DNA from: Pseudomonas japonica
Lineage (GTDB): Bacteria; Pseudomonadota; Gammaproteobacteria; Pseudomonadales; Pseudomonadaceae
Direction of reading: 5' to 3'
NCBI RefSeq assembly: GCF_013522925.1
Contig: NZ_JAAMQU010000003.1
Location: 372,001 to 436,000, forward strand
Length of the DNA: 64,000 nucleotides
The translations under genes were made by a program, and so were the position numbers. The notes beneath the pieces are model-generated. The model had not been told where the DNA came from and did not search any database. It saw nothing but the letters and a program-made list of their open reading frames with translations. Positions 33,243 through 42,239 of the stretch are shown here, piece by piece (the stretch's first letter is position 1; every line of letters starts with the position of its first letter).

Positions 33243-34270
33243 CGCTATCTTTATCTACGTTGCGCGCAGGCCGCATGGCGCTGTACGCCGCCTGGCGGGC
33301 CAGCCCCGCTTCGGCGTGGTATCAGGCCTGGCTGCACGAATTGCGCACCTTGCTGCCCAGCGCCATGCAGGCCTGGCTTGCCCCGGCAACCCGGGTGCAG
33401 CGGCTGGCATGGCCGCTACCTGCCACCCTGAACATCGAGCAGCCTGCGGTGCTGGTGCTGCCCGCCAGCGAAGTGCTGGTTCAACCGCTGATGCTACCGG
33501 CGGGCGCGAGGCGGGACGTGCACAAGGTGCTGGGGTTCGAAATCGATCGGTACACCCCCTTCACCGTTGAGCAGGTGCACTTTGTCGCACAAGTACTGCA
33601 CAACAAAGGGCCCAAGGTAAAGGTGCTATTGGTGGCGCTCAGCCAAGAGCGCCTGCACGCGATGCTGGACACGTGCGTCGCACGGGGGCTATCGGTGGTG
33701 GGGATCGACGCGCTGACCGGGGATGGTACGCCGCTTGGAATTGACTTGTTGCCCGCCGCGGCGCGGCCGCGAAATACCAGGCGCTGGTCGCTCAATCGCG
33801 GCCTCGCGCTGTTCAGCTTTGCGCTGGCGGTCACAGCCATGGTGACGTTACTGCACGTGCGCGGAGCTCAGCTCGAGGCCTTGCGAATTACCGTTGAGCA
33901 TCAACGTGAAGCAATTGCCGAGCTGGAAACCACGCGCCGCGAACTGATCAACACCCGAGGTGCGGCCACTTACCTGACTGCGCTGAAGGCCGAGCGGCCC
34001 ACCTTGACCGCCATGCTCGCCAACCTCAGCGAATGTCTGGGCGACGACAGTTGGGTACAACAGCTGGAAGTGCGCGACGGCGGCGCGGTTTCGCTGTCGG
34101 GCCAGAGCCAGCGGGCGAGCGCTCTGATCACTCGGCTCAAAACCTGCCATACCCTGGCGGACGCCCACTTCCAGGGGATCATCCAGCCCGACACGCAGAC
34201 CGGGAACGAACGTTTCTCGCTCAGCGCTCACCTCGTACAGGAGGCGGGCGATGCGCCGACCACTGACTAG
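33239..34270 (+). CDS. gspL: Type II secretion platform protein GspL
   Basis: 343 residues. Cytoplasmic actin-like domain (about 1-185; VLVLPASEVLVQPLMLPAGA and RRDVHKVLGFEIDRYTPFT are typical), transmembrane helix near residue 185-205 (GLALFSFALAVTAMVTLLHV), then a periplasmic coiled coil and ferredoxin-like domain. It couples GspE to the membrane platform. The ATG overlaps the gspK stop (ATGA). Confidence 0.88.
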   Translation: MTLSLSTLRAGRMALYAAWRASPASAWYQAWLHELRTLLPSAMQAWLAPATRVQRLAWPLPATLNIEQPAVLVLPASEVLVQPLMLPAGARRDVHKVLGFEIDRYTPFTVEQVHFVAQVLHNKGPKVKVLLVALSQERLHAMLDTCVARGLSVVGIDALTGDGTPLGIDLLPAAARPRNTRRWSLNRGLALFSFALAVTAMVTLLHVRGAQLEALRITVEHQREAIAELETTRRELINTRGAATYLTALKAERPTLTAMLANLSECLGDDSWVQQLEVRDGGAVSLSGQSQRASALITRLKTCHTLADAHFQGIIQPDTQTGNERFSLSAHLVQEAGDAPTTD

Positions 34271-34862
34271 CCGTGAACGCAAGATAGCCGCCCTTACAGT
34301 GTTGGCGTTGTTGCTGTGGGCCAGCTGGTACCTGCTGATCGACAGCTGGTTTGCCGGCCCTCTACGGGAAATGGCTGAACAGGCAGATGACCTCAACGCG
34401 CAGCAATACCGCTATGCGCAGCGGCTGATCCAGGCGCCAGTCGTGCGTGCCCAACTTGAGCATGCCCGGCAGGACCCGACCAGCCGTAGCAGCCTGTTGC
34501 CCGGTGACGACCCCAGCGCTGTCGCCGCTGACCTCATGCAGTTCGCCGTGGACCAGGTGAAAGCCCAGGCGGGCACGGGCCCTGGCTGCGAGGTAACTCA
34601 GCGCATGCCGATCGTGCCTGAGGTTGACGCCGCCCAGCCGTACCGTGAAGTGAAAGTGAGCCTGAGCCTGGACTGCGCCATTGAGCCCTTGATCCGGTTG
34701 TTCGCTGCGCTGGAGTATCACCGGCCGTTTCTGTTCATTGACAGCCTCAGCGTTCATCAGGCGACCAACGCGCCCGCAAAAGGCGGACCGGGGCGGCTTC
34801 AGGTTCAGTTGTTGGTACGTGGTTACATGGCGCCCGCGGCTGAAGGCGGGCCCCGCTCATGA
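34251..34862 (+). CDS. gspM: Type II secretion platform protein GspM
   Basis: 203 residues. An N-terminal transmembrane helix (IAALTVLALLLWASWYLLID), a coiled segment, then a ferredoxin-like periplasmic domain (FAALEYHRPFLFIDSLSVHQ is diagnostic of GspM). It overlaps gspL by 20 nt with GGAGGCGGGCG as ribosome site inside gspL. It binds GspL in the inner-membrane platform. Confidence 0.88.
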   Translation: MRRPLTSRERKIAALTVLALLLWASWYLLIDSWFAGPLREMAEQADDLNAQQYRYAQRLIQAPVVRAQLEHARQDPTSRSSLLPGDDPSAVAADLMQFAVDQVKAQAGTGPGCEVTQRMPIVPEVDAAQPYREVKVSLSLDCAIEPLIRLFAALEYHRPFLFIDSLSVHQATNAPAKGGPGRLQVQLLVRGYMAPAAEGGPRS

Positions 34863-35377
34863 AACCTCACTTTATGACATTCGGGCTGCTGGCCCTCAAC
34901 GCAGGCTTGGCTGCCAGTTTTGCCTGGCTACTGCTCGCAGGCCCCGGGCCGATCGATGACCCGGCGCTAGAGCCTCATCCGGCCGTTACCGTAGCGGAGG
35001 GGGCACCGCTCGCCCCGACCGCCCTGGAACCGGCGGCCATGGCCGTTGCCTGGGCACGCCCGCTGTTCAGTCCCGACCGCCAGCCCGACGCGCCCAAGGC
35101 CGGGCCCTCGGGGCCAGGCCTGGATGGCCTGAGCCTGACCGGCGTGGTTATCGACGGCACTGCCCAGTGGGCGCTGCTGCGTCAGCGCGACAAGCGCCCA
35201 TTGAAATTCCAGCGCGGCGACACCCTCGATGGCGGCTGGGTGCTTACCGCTCTTGGCCCCACCAGCGCCACGTTCACCCGCCAGGGGCAGGCACGCACCC
35301 TCAGCCTGCCTGTACTTCGCTTGCCGCTGCCTTCCCTGGCTCCGGCCCCTAAACTCCCAGACGTATCGGCACCATGA
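34859..35377 (+). CDS. Short GspC/GspN-like type II secretion protein
   Basis: 172 residues. One N-terminal transmembrane helix (FGLLALNAGLAASFAWLLLA), a Pro/Ala-rich linker, then a homology-region-like beta domain (LSLTGVVIDGTAQWALLRQ and LKFQRGDTLDGGWVLTALGP). GspC/XcpP normally has 240-300 residues with an extra PDZ or coiled coil, which is absent here, so this is a minimal GspC that would contact the secretin N0 domain; some annotations call such proteins GspN. ATGA overlaps on both sides. Confidence 0.75.
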   Translation: MKPHFMTFGLLALNAGLAASFAWLLLAGPGPIDDPALEPHPAVTVAEGAPLAPTALEPAAMAVAWARPLFSPDRQPDAPKAGPSGPGLDGLSLTGVVIDGTAQWALLRQRDKRPLKFQRGDTLDGGWVLTALGPTSATFTRQGQARTLSLPVLRLPLPSLAPAPKLPDVSAP

Positions 35378-37635
35378 CCCACACTTTTCGCACTTCGCCT
35401 TCATCATTCCGCCTGCGTACCCCGCTGCTGGGGCTGGCCACCGCCCTTACGCTCGGCGGTTGCGCCACCCCTGCAACCACACTGGACAACGACCCGGGGT
35501 TGTTGCGCGAAGCGCTGGCCGGAACAGGCCCGGCCCGCGCACCGTTGCCGATGGCCAGCGAGCCGATCAGCGTGGCGGCCGGGAGTGATACTGCGGGCCA
35601 GGCGCCGCAACGGCAGATACGCGCAGGCAACCAGCGGTTCATACGGCCGGCAGCGGCCACCAGGCCAGCAGCCCCACCGGTGGCGGGCGATGTGGTGTTC
35701 AATTTCACCGACCAGCCCATCGAGGCGGTGGTGAACACCGTAATGGGCGACTTGTTGCACGAGAACTACAGCATCGCCCAGGGGGTGAAGGGCAACGTAA
35801 GCTTCTCCACCTCTCGGCCGGTGACTCCGCACCAGGCGCTGTCGATTCTTGAAACGCTGCTGTCCTGGACCAATAACGCGATGATCCGTCAGGGCGAACG
35901 TTACGTGATCCTGCCCGCCGACCAGGCCGTTGCGGGCAAGTTGGTACCCGAAGTGGCGGTGAGCGCGCCCGCCAGCGGGTTGTCTGCCCGCATGTACCCG
36001 CTGCGCTACATTGGCGCGGCCGAGATGCAAAAACTGCTCAAACCGTTCGTGCGGGAAAATGCCTTTTTGCTGGTAGACCCGGCGCGCAACCTGCTGAGCC
36101 TGGCCGGGACACCGGAGGAGTTGGCCAACTATCAGGAAACCATCGATACCTTTGACGTGGATTGGCTCAAGGGGATGTCCATCGGCGTCTACGGTTTGCA
36201 ACGGGCGTCTGTCGCCGAATTGATGCCACAGTTGCAGAAACTCTTCGGTCCCGACAGTGGCATGCCCTTGGCCAGCATGGTCAAGTTCATGCCTAACGAG
36301 CGCACCAATTCCATCGTGGCGATCTCGCCTCAGCCCGAATATCTGCAAGAAGTGGGCGAGTGGATTCGTACCATCGACGAAGGCGGGGGCAACGAGCCAC
36401 AGCTGTATGTGTACGACGTGCGCAACATGAAAGCGGCCGATCTTGCCAAGTACCTGCGCCAGATCTACGGCAGCAGCCAGGCCAGTGAGGATGGCGCGGC
36501 CAAGGTGGCCCCGGGGCTCAAGACCACCACGCTCAGCTCACTGAATGGCGGCGGCACCAGCCAGAGCAGCAGTGGCTTGAGCGCATTGGGCGGTACGGCA
36601 TCTTTCGCGGCCGGGCAGGCGGGCGAGAGTAACGAAGAAAGCACCGCCAGTGGCGAGGAAGAAAACAGCGCAGACCCGGGCACCGCCCAGACAGGAGAGC
36701 AAACCCGAGGTTTGCAGGAATCGGTACGCATCACCGCGCAGAAAAGCACCAACCAACTGTTGGTACGTACCCGGCCGGCTCAGTGGAAGGAGATCGAAGC
36801 GGCAATCCGCCGGCTAGATAACCTTCCATTGCAGGTGCAGATCGAAACCCGCATCCTCGAAGTGAAGCTCACCGGCGAGCTGGACCTGGGCGTGCAGTGG
36901 TACCTGGGCCGGCTGGCAGGCAACTCTTCAAGCACCACGGTGGCCAACACCAGCGGTAGCCAGGGTGCGCTCGGTGGCGGGGGTGCCGGGCTGGGGTCGA
37001 GCGACTCGCTGTTTTATTCGTTCGTGAGCAATAACCTGCAAATCGCTTTGCATGCGCTGGAAACCAACGGCCGTACGCAAGTGTTGTCAGCGCCCTCACT
37101 GGTGGTGATGAACAACCAGCAGGCGCAGATCCAGGTGGGTGACAACATCCCGATCAGCCAGACCACCGTCAATACCTCTACCTCGGACACCACCTTGAGC
37201 AGTGTGGAATATGTGCAAACCGGGGTGATCCTGGACGTGGTCCCGCGTATCAACCCAGGCGGGCTGGTGGCCATGGAAATCCAGCAGCAAGTGAGCGACG
37301 CGGATACCAGTAACGTGACTACCAGCCAACCCAACCCGGTAATCTCCACCCGGTCGGTGAGCACGCAGATTGCGGTGCAGAGCGGCCAGACCATACTCCT
37401 GGGGGGCTTGATCAAGCAGGATAACGCCGAGAGCGTCTCCAGCGTGCCGGGGCTTTCCCGCATCCCCGGGCTGCGTTGGTTGTTCGGCACCACCAGCAAA
37501 ACCCGCGACCGCACCGAGCTGATCGTATTGATCACCCCACGAGTGGTGACCAACACCAGCCAGGCCCGCCAAGTGACTGATGATTACCGGCAGCAGATGC
37601 AGCTTTTGAGGCCGGGCGTGGCGCAGGGCTGGTGA
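35374..37635 (+). CDS. gspD: Type II secretion outer-membrane secretin GspD, lipoprotein type
   Basis: 753 residues. The N-terminus ends in LTLGGCATP, a lipobox, so the secretin is probably lipid-anchored and self-targeting, as known for HxcQ; no pilotin gene is seen nearby. N0 domain about 105-190 (VVFNFTDQPIEAVVNTVMGD), N1-N3 domains to about 470, with a Ser/Gly/Glu-rich insert (about 388-448) in N3, then the secretin barrel with ALETNGRTQVLSAPSLVVMN, VGDNIPI and LLGGLIKQDN. It forms the outer-membrane channel. Last gene of the operon. Confidence 0.93.
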   Translation: MTHTFRTSPSSFRLRTPLLGLATALTLGGCATPATTLDNDPGLLREALAGTGPARAPLPMASEPISVAAGSDTAGQAPQRQIRAGNQRFIRPAAATRPAAPPVAGDVVFNFTDQPIEAVVNTVMGDLLHENYSIAQGVKGNVSFSTSRPVTPHQALSILETLLSWTNNAMIRQGERYVILPADQAVAGKLVPEVAVSAPASGLSARMYPLRYIGAAEMQKLLKPFVRENAFLLVDPARNLLSLAGTPEELANYQETIDTFDVDWLKGMSIGVYGLQRASVAELMPQLQKLFGPDSGMPLASMVKFMPNERTNSIVAISPQPEYLQEVGEWIRTIDEGGGNEPQLYVYDVRNMKAADLAKYLRQIYGSSQASEDGAAKVAPGLKTTTLSSLNGGGTSQSSSGLSALGGTASFAAGQAGESNEESTASGEEENSADPGTAQTGEQTRGLQESVRITAQKSTNQLLVRTRPAQWKEIEAAIRRLDNLPLQVQIETRILEVKLTGELDLGVQWYLGRLAGNSSSTTVANTSGSQGALGGGGAGLGSSDSLFYSFVSNNLQIALHALETNGRTQVLSAPSLVVMNNQQAQIQVGDNIPISQTTVNTSTSDTTLSSVEYVQTGVILDVVPRINPGGLVAMEIQQQVSDADTSNVTTSQPNPVISTRSVSTQIAVQSGQTILLGGLIKQDNAESVSSVPGLSRIPGLRWLFGTTSKTRDRTELIVLITPRVVTNTSQARQVTDDYRQQMQLLRPGVAQGW

Positions 37636-37655
37636 GGCGCATGCAGATGCAAGCG

Positions 37656-38104
37656 TCATTGCAGCCACTGCGCGTCCCAAAGCGGGTAGTGGGCCAGGCT
37701 CGCCACCAGCCCGGCCCTCAACGGGTTGGCCACCACATACCAAGCGGCTTGAAGCACAGAGTCTTCGATTCGAAGCGCGCGGTCGTGGTAGCCCTTTTGC
37801 CAGAGCGGCGCTGTACCTTCCCTGTTCTTGTTGAAGACTACGGTTGACCTGGATTTCATTCGACCGACTACGCTGCCCAAGGATTTGTGCCGCAACGAAA
37901 ACAGCCAGTGGAGTCTGGCATGAGCACCCATGCATGGGTCGAGGTGTGAGCCTCCAGGTCGGCGGCGCGTAAAGCGTGAATAACGGGGCGAGCGCCTGGC
38001 CAGTCCATGAAATGTCTTTGGCGGTTGTGGGTGACCACGGTTACCAGGTACACGCGGTTTTCTTCGGAAATCCGCCCTTTTCTAAGGGTGTGAGTTTTAT
38101 ACAT
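37656..38104 (-). pseudogene. REP-associated tyrosine transposase (RAYT), frameshifted
   Basis: Two minus-strand reading frames together make one RAYT of about 150 residues. The first part (from ATG at 38104) reads MYKTHTLRKGRISEENRVYL and ends HAWVLMPD; the other frame continues RLHWLFSLRHKSLGSVVGRM then WQKGYHDRALR (with the catalytic Tyr in GYHDR). The expected MPDHLHWL is broken near 37905-37918: the bases match GAC-TCCAC where GAC-CAC-CTC-CAC is expected, a 4-nt deletion that removes one His of the HUH motif. The gene is therefore inactive. REP-like hairpins lie on its 5' side. Confidence 0.8.
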
Positions 38105-38142
38105 ATCAGGCCTCCATGCCGTGTATTCGTACGTTCCAGACC

Positions 38143-38229
38143 GTAGCAGCCAATGCCAGGTCGCGGGCAAGCCCTGCTGCTACACAATTTGAAATCATGC
38201 CTGTAGCAGCAAGCCTTGGCTGCTACAGG
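38143..38229. repeat. REP-like pair of hairpins flanking the RAYT remnant
   Basis: Two palindromes sharing arms GTAGCAGC/GCTGCTAC: 38143-38150 with 38176-38183, and CCTGTAGCAGC (38200-38210) with GCTGCTACAGG (38219-38229, 8-nt loop). They lie about 40-125 bp upstream of the RAYT start, as expected for the cognate REP elements of such a transposase. A partial copy, GGCTGCTACGGGCTGCTA, appears at about 43220 after the xdhC-like gene. Confidence 0.65.
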
Positions 38230-38383
38230 CCCGGAAGGGCCGAGGATTGATGAGCTGCGCTCATAGCTACACATAGCCAAGCGGGGCTAATCATTCCGGG
38301 CAATCGCTTCTACCCTCATCAGGTTGCTGCCCTAACGACAGATTTCATTGAACGAGAATCTGCGTGCCTGATGAGGACCTCCC

Positions 38384-39028
38384 ATGACCGATGATGCGAA
38401 CGCCCCTGGCGATCTGGCGCCCTCGCGCCGTAATTTCCTGAAATTCGGCGTGTCGAGCGTCGCCGCCGCTACCGTGTCCACGTGGATACCCGGCGCCGTG
38501 GCTGCGGCCCAGGCCACCGCGCAGGTGGATGAGGAGGCGCCGAAGCAAGGCGAGCGGCGTATCCAGCTCAAGGTGAACGGCCAGACCCACGTGCTCAACG
38601 TGCCGGTAAATGCCATTCTGTTGGACGTGCTGCGCGATCGCCTGCAGCTCACGGGCACCAAGAAAGGCTGCGACCACGGGCAATGTGGGGCCTGCACCCT
38701 GATCGTCAATGGCGACTCGATCAACTCCTGCCTGTCGATCGCGGTGCAACATGACGGCGACGAGATCCTCACCATCGAAGGGCTGGAACAAAACGGCCAG
38801 TTGCACCCCCTGCAAGAAGCATTCTGGGCCCATGACGCCTATCAGTGCGGGTACTGCACCTCGGGGCAGATCATGAGCGCCTACGCCATCCTGCAAAACC
38901 CGGATATTCCCGAGGATGACGCCAGCGTGCGGGAAGCCATGAGTGGCAACATTTGCCGCTGCGGCGCTTACAAGAACATCCTCAGCGCCATCCAGGCGGC
39001 CCGGCCGAAGATGAAGGGAGTGGTGTAA
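38384..39028 (+). CDS. paoA: Tat-exported [2Fe-2S] subunit of aldehyde oxidoreductase (PaoA-like)
   Basis: 214 residues. Twin-arginine signal SRRNFLKFGVSS near residue 15, so the complex acts in the periplasm. Ferredoxin cluster motif CDHGQCGAC near residue 95 and the second cluster CGYC...CRC near residues 160-198 are all present. It passes electrons from the molybdenum subunit. First gene of paoA-paoB-paoC-paoD-like; the next start overlaps its stop (TAATG). Confidence 0.9.
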   Translation: MTDDANAPGDLAPSRRNFLKFGVSSVAAATVSTWIPGAVAAAQATAQVDEEAPKQGERRIQLKVNGQTHVLNVPVNAILLDVLRDRLQLTGTKKGCDHGQCGACTLIVNGDSINSCLSIAVQHDGDEILTIEGLEQNGQLHPLQEAFWAHDAYQCGYCTSGQIMSAYAILQNPDIPEDDASVREAMSGNICRCGAYKNILSAIQAARPKMKGVV

Positions 39029-40008
39029 TGCGCACCTTTCAGTACACCCGCGCGGATTCGCCCGCTCAGGCCATCGGCCGCGCGCCCGACGCGAACCGCG
39101 CCTTTCTTGCCGGCGGCACCACCTTACTCGACCTGGTGAAGCTGGACGTCATGCAGCCAACGGAAGTGGTGGACATCAACCGGCTTGCGCTCAAGCAGGT
39201 GGAGCGCCTGAGCGACGGCCGCCTGCGCATCGGCGCGCTGGTCACCAACAGCGACCTGGCCCATCACCCGATTGTGGTGAAGGACTACCCTGTGCTCTCC
39301 CAGGCATTGCTAGCAGGAGCGTCCACTCAGCTGCGCAACAAGGCCACCACCGCCGGCAATGTGATGCAGCGCGTGCGCTGTGGTTATTTCCGCGATGGCG
39401 TTTCCGCCTGCAACAAACGTACGCCGGGTTCGGGCTGTGCCGCCATCGACGGCCACAACCGCAGCGTGCATGCCGTGCTGGGCACCAGTGGCCAGTGCAT
39501 CGCCACGCACCCTTCGGACATGTGCGTGGCGATGGCAGCCATTGGCGCCACGGTGACGGTGCAGGGCGCAGGCGGGGTGAAGGAAGTGGCTTTTGCCGAC
39601 TTTCATCTATTGCCCGGCAAAACGCCTTGGCTGGAGCATGCCTTGGGTAAGAACGAACTGATCACACACATCACCCTGGACGCACCGTTGACCAACGCTC
39701 GTTCGGGGTACCTGAAGTTGCGCGACCGCACCTCGTACCAATTTGCCTTGGCCTCCAGCGCAGTGATCGTGGTGATGAATGGGCCGCGCATTGCCCAGGC
39801 GCGCGTTGCCTTGGGCGGTGTGGGCACCAAACCGTGGCGGGCCGCTGAAACCGAAGCCGCGCTGGTGGGGCAGGTTCCGTCGCCCGAGCTGTTCGCCCGT
39901 GCCGCCGCGCGGGCCTTTGAAAGCGCTACGCCATATTCGCAGAACGCCTACAAGGTCCCGCTCGGGCAGCAGGCAATCGTGCGCAACCTGCGCAACCTTC
40001 TGGTGTAA
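39028..40008 (+). CDS. paoB: FAD-binding subunit of aldehyde oxidoreductase (PaoB-like)
   Basis: 326 residues. Molybdopterin-dehydrogenase FAD domain with FLAGGTTLLDLVKLDV and AGASTQLRNKATTAGNVMQR. The extra Cys-rich loop RCGYFRDG...CNKRTPGSGC, about residues 119-141, matches the additional [4Fe-4S] cluster known in E. coli PaoB and separates this complex from ordinary xanthine dehydrogenases. Start at 39028 overlaps the paoA stop by one base. Confidence 0.9.
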   Translation: MRTFQYTRADSPAQAIGRAPDANRAFLAGGTTLLDLVKLDVMQPTEVVDINRLALKQVERLSDGRLRIGALVTNSDLAHHPIVVKDYPVLSQALLAGASTQLRNKATTAGNVMQRVRCGYFRDGVSACNKRTPGSGCAAIDGHNRSVHAVLGTSGQCIATHPSDMCVAMAAIGATVTVQGAGGVKEVAFADFHLLPGKTPWLEHALGKNELITHITLDAPLTNARSGYLKLRDRTSYQFALASSAVIVVMNGPRIAQARVALGGVGTKPWRAAETEAALVGQVPSPELFARAAARAFESATPYSQNAYKVPLGQQAIVRNLRNLLV

Positions 40009-40019
40009 GGAGAGAGCCC

Positions 40020-42239
40020 GTGATCGAGCCCACTATTGGCGCCCCTCAGCGGCGCATCGACGGCCGCCACAAAGTCACTGGCCGCGCCCGTTACGCCGCT
40101 GACCATCCTGTCAAAAACCTTACCTATGCCTATGGGGTGTACAGCACCATCGCCAGCGGCACCGTGCTGAGCATCGACGACCGGGCTGCACGCGCCATGC
40201 CTGGCGTGCTCGCCGTGCTTCACCACGGCAACATGCCGGCTCTCCACCGCTCACCGGCTGCGGCGTTCACCTTTGACATCCGCGCCATTACCTACGTGGA
40301 TGAACACCGTTTGCCGTTCGAAGATGACCAGGTGTACTACCCCGGCCAGTTCGTTGCGCTCGTGGTTGCCGACAGCTTCGAGCGTGCTCGGGAAGCGGCG
40401 CAGCAGGTAAAGGTGCAATACCGCACCGGGGAACTGGTGCCGGGGCTGGAACAATCCCTGCAACGTAAACCTGCAGCGGACGGCGGCGCGGGGCATACCC
40501 GCGGCAACGCCGACGCTGCGCTGGCAACCGCGGTGCACAAGGTGGAGGCCACCTACACCACGCCGGTGGAAGTGCACAACCCTATGGAAATGCACAGCAC
40601 CACTGCGTACTGGGAGAACGGTCGGCTATCTGTGTATGAATCCACACAGGGTGTGGTCAACCATCGCAACGTGCTAGCCAACGTGTTCGACCTTACCCCG
40701 GACCGCGTGGAGGTGAAGGCCCCGTTCATTGGTTCGGGCTTTGGCAGCAAACTCTTCCCTTGGCCTCATTCGATTGCGGCCTGCGCCGCTGCGAAAGTAA
40801 CCGGCCGACCGGTGCAACTGGTGGTACCGCGCGCCCAGATGTTCACCACCGTGGGCCATCGACCGGAAACGTCCCAGCGGCTGCAGGTAGCAGCAGACGC
40901 CAACGGCAAGCTGGTGGCGATCAAGCACGAGTCGGTGAACACCACCTCCATGGTGGACGTGTACATCGAGAATTGCGGCGGGGTGACCAAAAGCTTGTAT
41001 TCCTGCCCTAACGTGGTGGTGAGCCATGCCAGCGCGCCGGTCAACCGTGGTACGCCCACGTCCATGCGGGCGCCTGGTGCGGCGCCGGGGCTGTTCGCGC
41101 TGGAATCGGCCATGGACGAATTGGCGTTGGCCTGCGACATGGACCCCTTGGCGTTTCGCCAGAAGAACCTGTCCAGCCGGGACGAAAGCACCGGCCTGCC
41201 CTGGTCCAGCAACCACTTGGCCGAGGCCCTCAGCACTGCCGCAGAGCGCTTCGGCTGGCAGCAGCGCAAGCCTGGCACAGGCGCCATGCGCGAGGGGGAC
41301 GAAATCATCGGTTATGGCCTTGGCGCCTGTAACTGGGAAGCCTACCGGATACCTGCGGAGGCAAGGGTTACGCTGCGTGCCGACGGCACCGCGTTGGCCC
41401 AGTGCGGATTGCAGGACATTGGCACCGGTACATACACCATCGTAGCGCAGACGGTGGCGGACCTCACCGGGCTGCCACTGGAGCGCATCGAGGTGGAACT
41501 GGGCAGCTCGGCGTTCCCGGCCGGCCCGTTGTCGGGCGGCTCCTGGGCTACCGCCAGCGTGATGCCTGCGGTGGCCGAAGCCACCCGGTTGGCGCTGCGC
41601 AAACTGAGCGGATATGCCACGGGCAAGGGCGGGCCGTTCGCTGGCACCGCGCCCGAAGCGCTCACCGTAAGCGGCGGGCGGCTGAGCGACGGCCAGCGGG
41701 CGATGGCCTTCGCCGACGTGCTCAAAAACCAGCGGCTATCCCGCGCCGAAGCGGAGTACCAGAGCCCCGGGGCGGACACCAGCAAGTTCGCGTTCCGATC
41801 CTTCGGCGCGCACTTCGTGGAAGTACGCTGGGACCCCGGCATTTCGAGGCTGCGCGTGGCCCGAGTGGTAAGCGCTATCGACGTAGGCCGGGTGGTCAAT
41901 CCGCTGGCAGCGCGCAATCAGGTCGAGGGTGCGATTGTGATGGCCATCGGCATGGCCTTGTTCGAGGCGGCGGAGTTCGACCCGCGCAATGGGCTACCGG
42001 TGAACAACAACTATGCCGAATATGTGGTACCGGTGAACGCGGACCAACCTGAAATCGACGTAATCCTCCTCGACCATCCGGACCTCCACCTCAACGAATT
42101 CGGTGTGCGAGGCATCGGTGAAATCGGCGTGACCGGGCTGGCCGCGGCAGTCGCCAATGCCGTGTACCACGCCACCGGCAAGCGCATCCGCAACCTGCCG
42201 ATCACCTTGGACAAACTCATGGACGGTATTCCCACCTGA
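40020..42239 (+). CDS. paoC: Molybdopterin-cytosine-dinucleotide subunit of aldehyde oxidoreductase (PaoC-like)
   Basis: 739 residues, close to E. coli PaoC (732). Ald_Xan_dh_C and MoCoBD domains: GAPQRRIDGRHKVTGRARYA at the N-terminus, IGSGFGSKLFPWPHSIAACA, SMRAPGAAPGLFALESAMDE, and the catalytic Glu in RGIGEIGVTGLAAAVANA near the C-terminus. It oxidises aromatic or aliphatic aldehydes in the periplasm. A GTG start at 40020 follows AAGGAGAGAGC. The stop overlaps the xdhC-like gene. Confidence 0.9.
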   Translation: MIEPTIGAPQRRIDGRHKVTGRARYAADHPVKNLTYAYGVYSTIASGTVLSIDDRAARAMPGVLAVLHHGNMPALHRSPAAAFTFDIRAITYVDEHRLPFEDDQVYYPGQFVALVVADSFERAREAAQQVKVQYRTGELVPGLEQSLQRKPAADGGAGHTRGNADAALATAVHKVEATYTTPVEVHNPMEMHSTTAYWENGRLSVYESTQGVVNHRNVLANVFDLTPDRVEVKAPFIGSGFGSKLFPWPHSIAACAAAKVTGRPVQLVVPRAQMFTTVGHRPETSQRLQVAADANGKLVAIKHESVNTTSMVDVYIENCGGVTKSLYSCPNVVVSHASAPVNRGTPTSMRAPGAAPGLFALESAMDELALACDMDPLAFRQKNLSSRDESTGLPWSSNHLAEALSTAAERFGWQQRKPGTGAMREGDEIIGYGLGACNWEAYRIPAEARVTLRADGTALAQCGLQDIGTGTYTIVAQTVADLTGLPLERIEVELGSSAFPAGPLSGGSWATASVMPAVAEATRLALRKLSGYATGKGGPFAGTAPEALTVSGGRLSDGQRAMAFADVLKNQRLSRAEAEYQSPGADTSKFAFRSFGAHFVEVRWDPGISRLRVARVVSAIDVGRVVNPLAARNQVEGAIVMAIGMALFEAAEFDPRNGLPVNNNYAEYVVPVNADQPEIDVILLDHPDLHLNEFGVRGIGEIGVTGLAAAVANAVYHATGKRIRNLPITLDKLMDGIPT

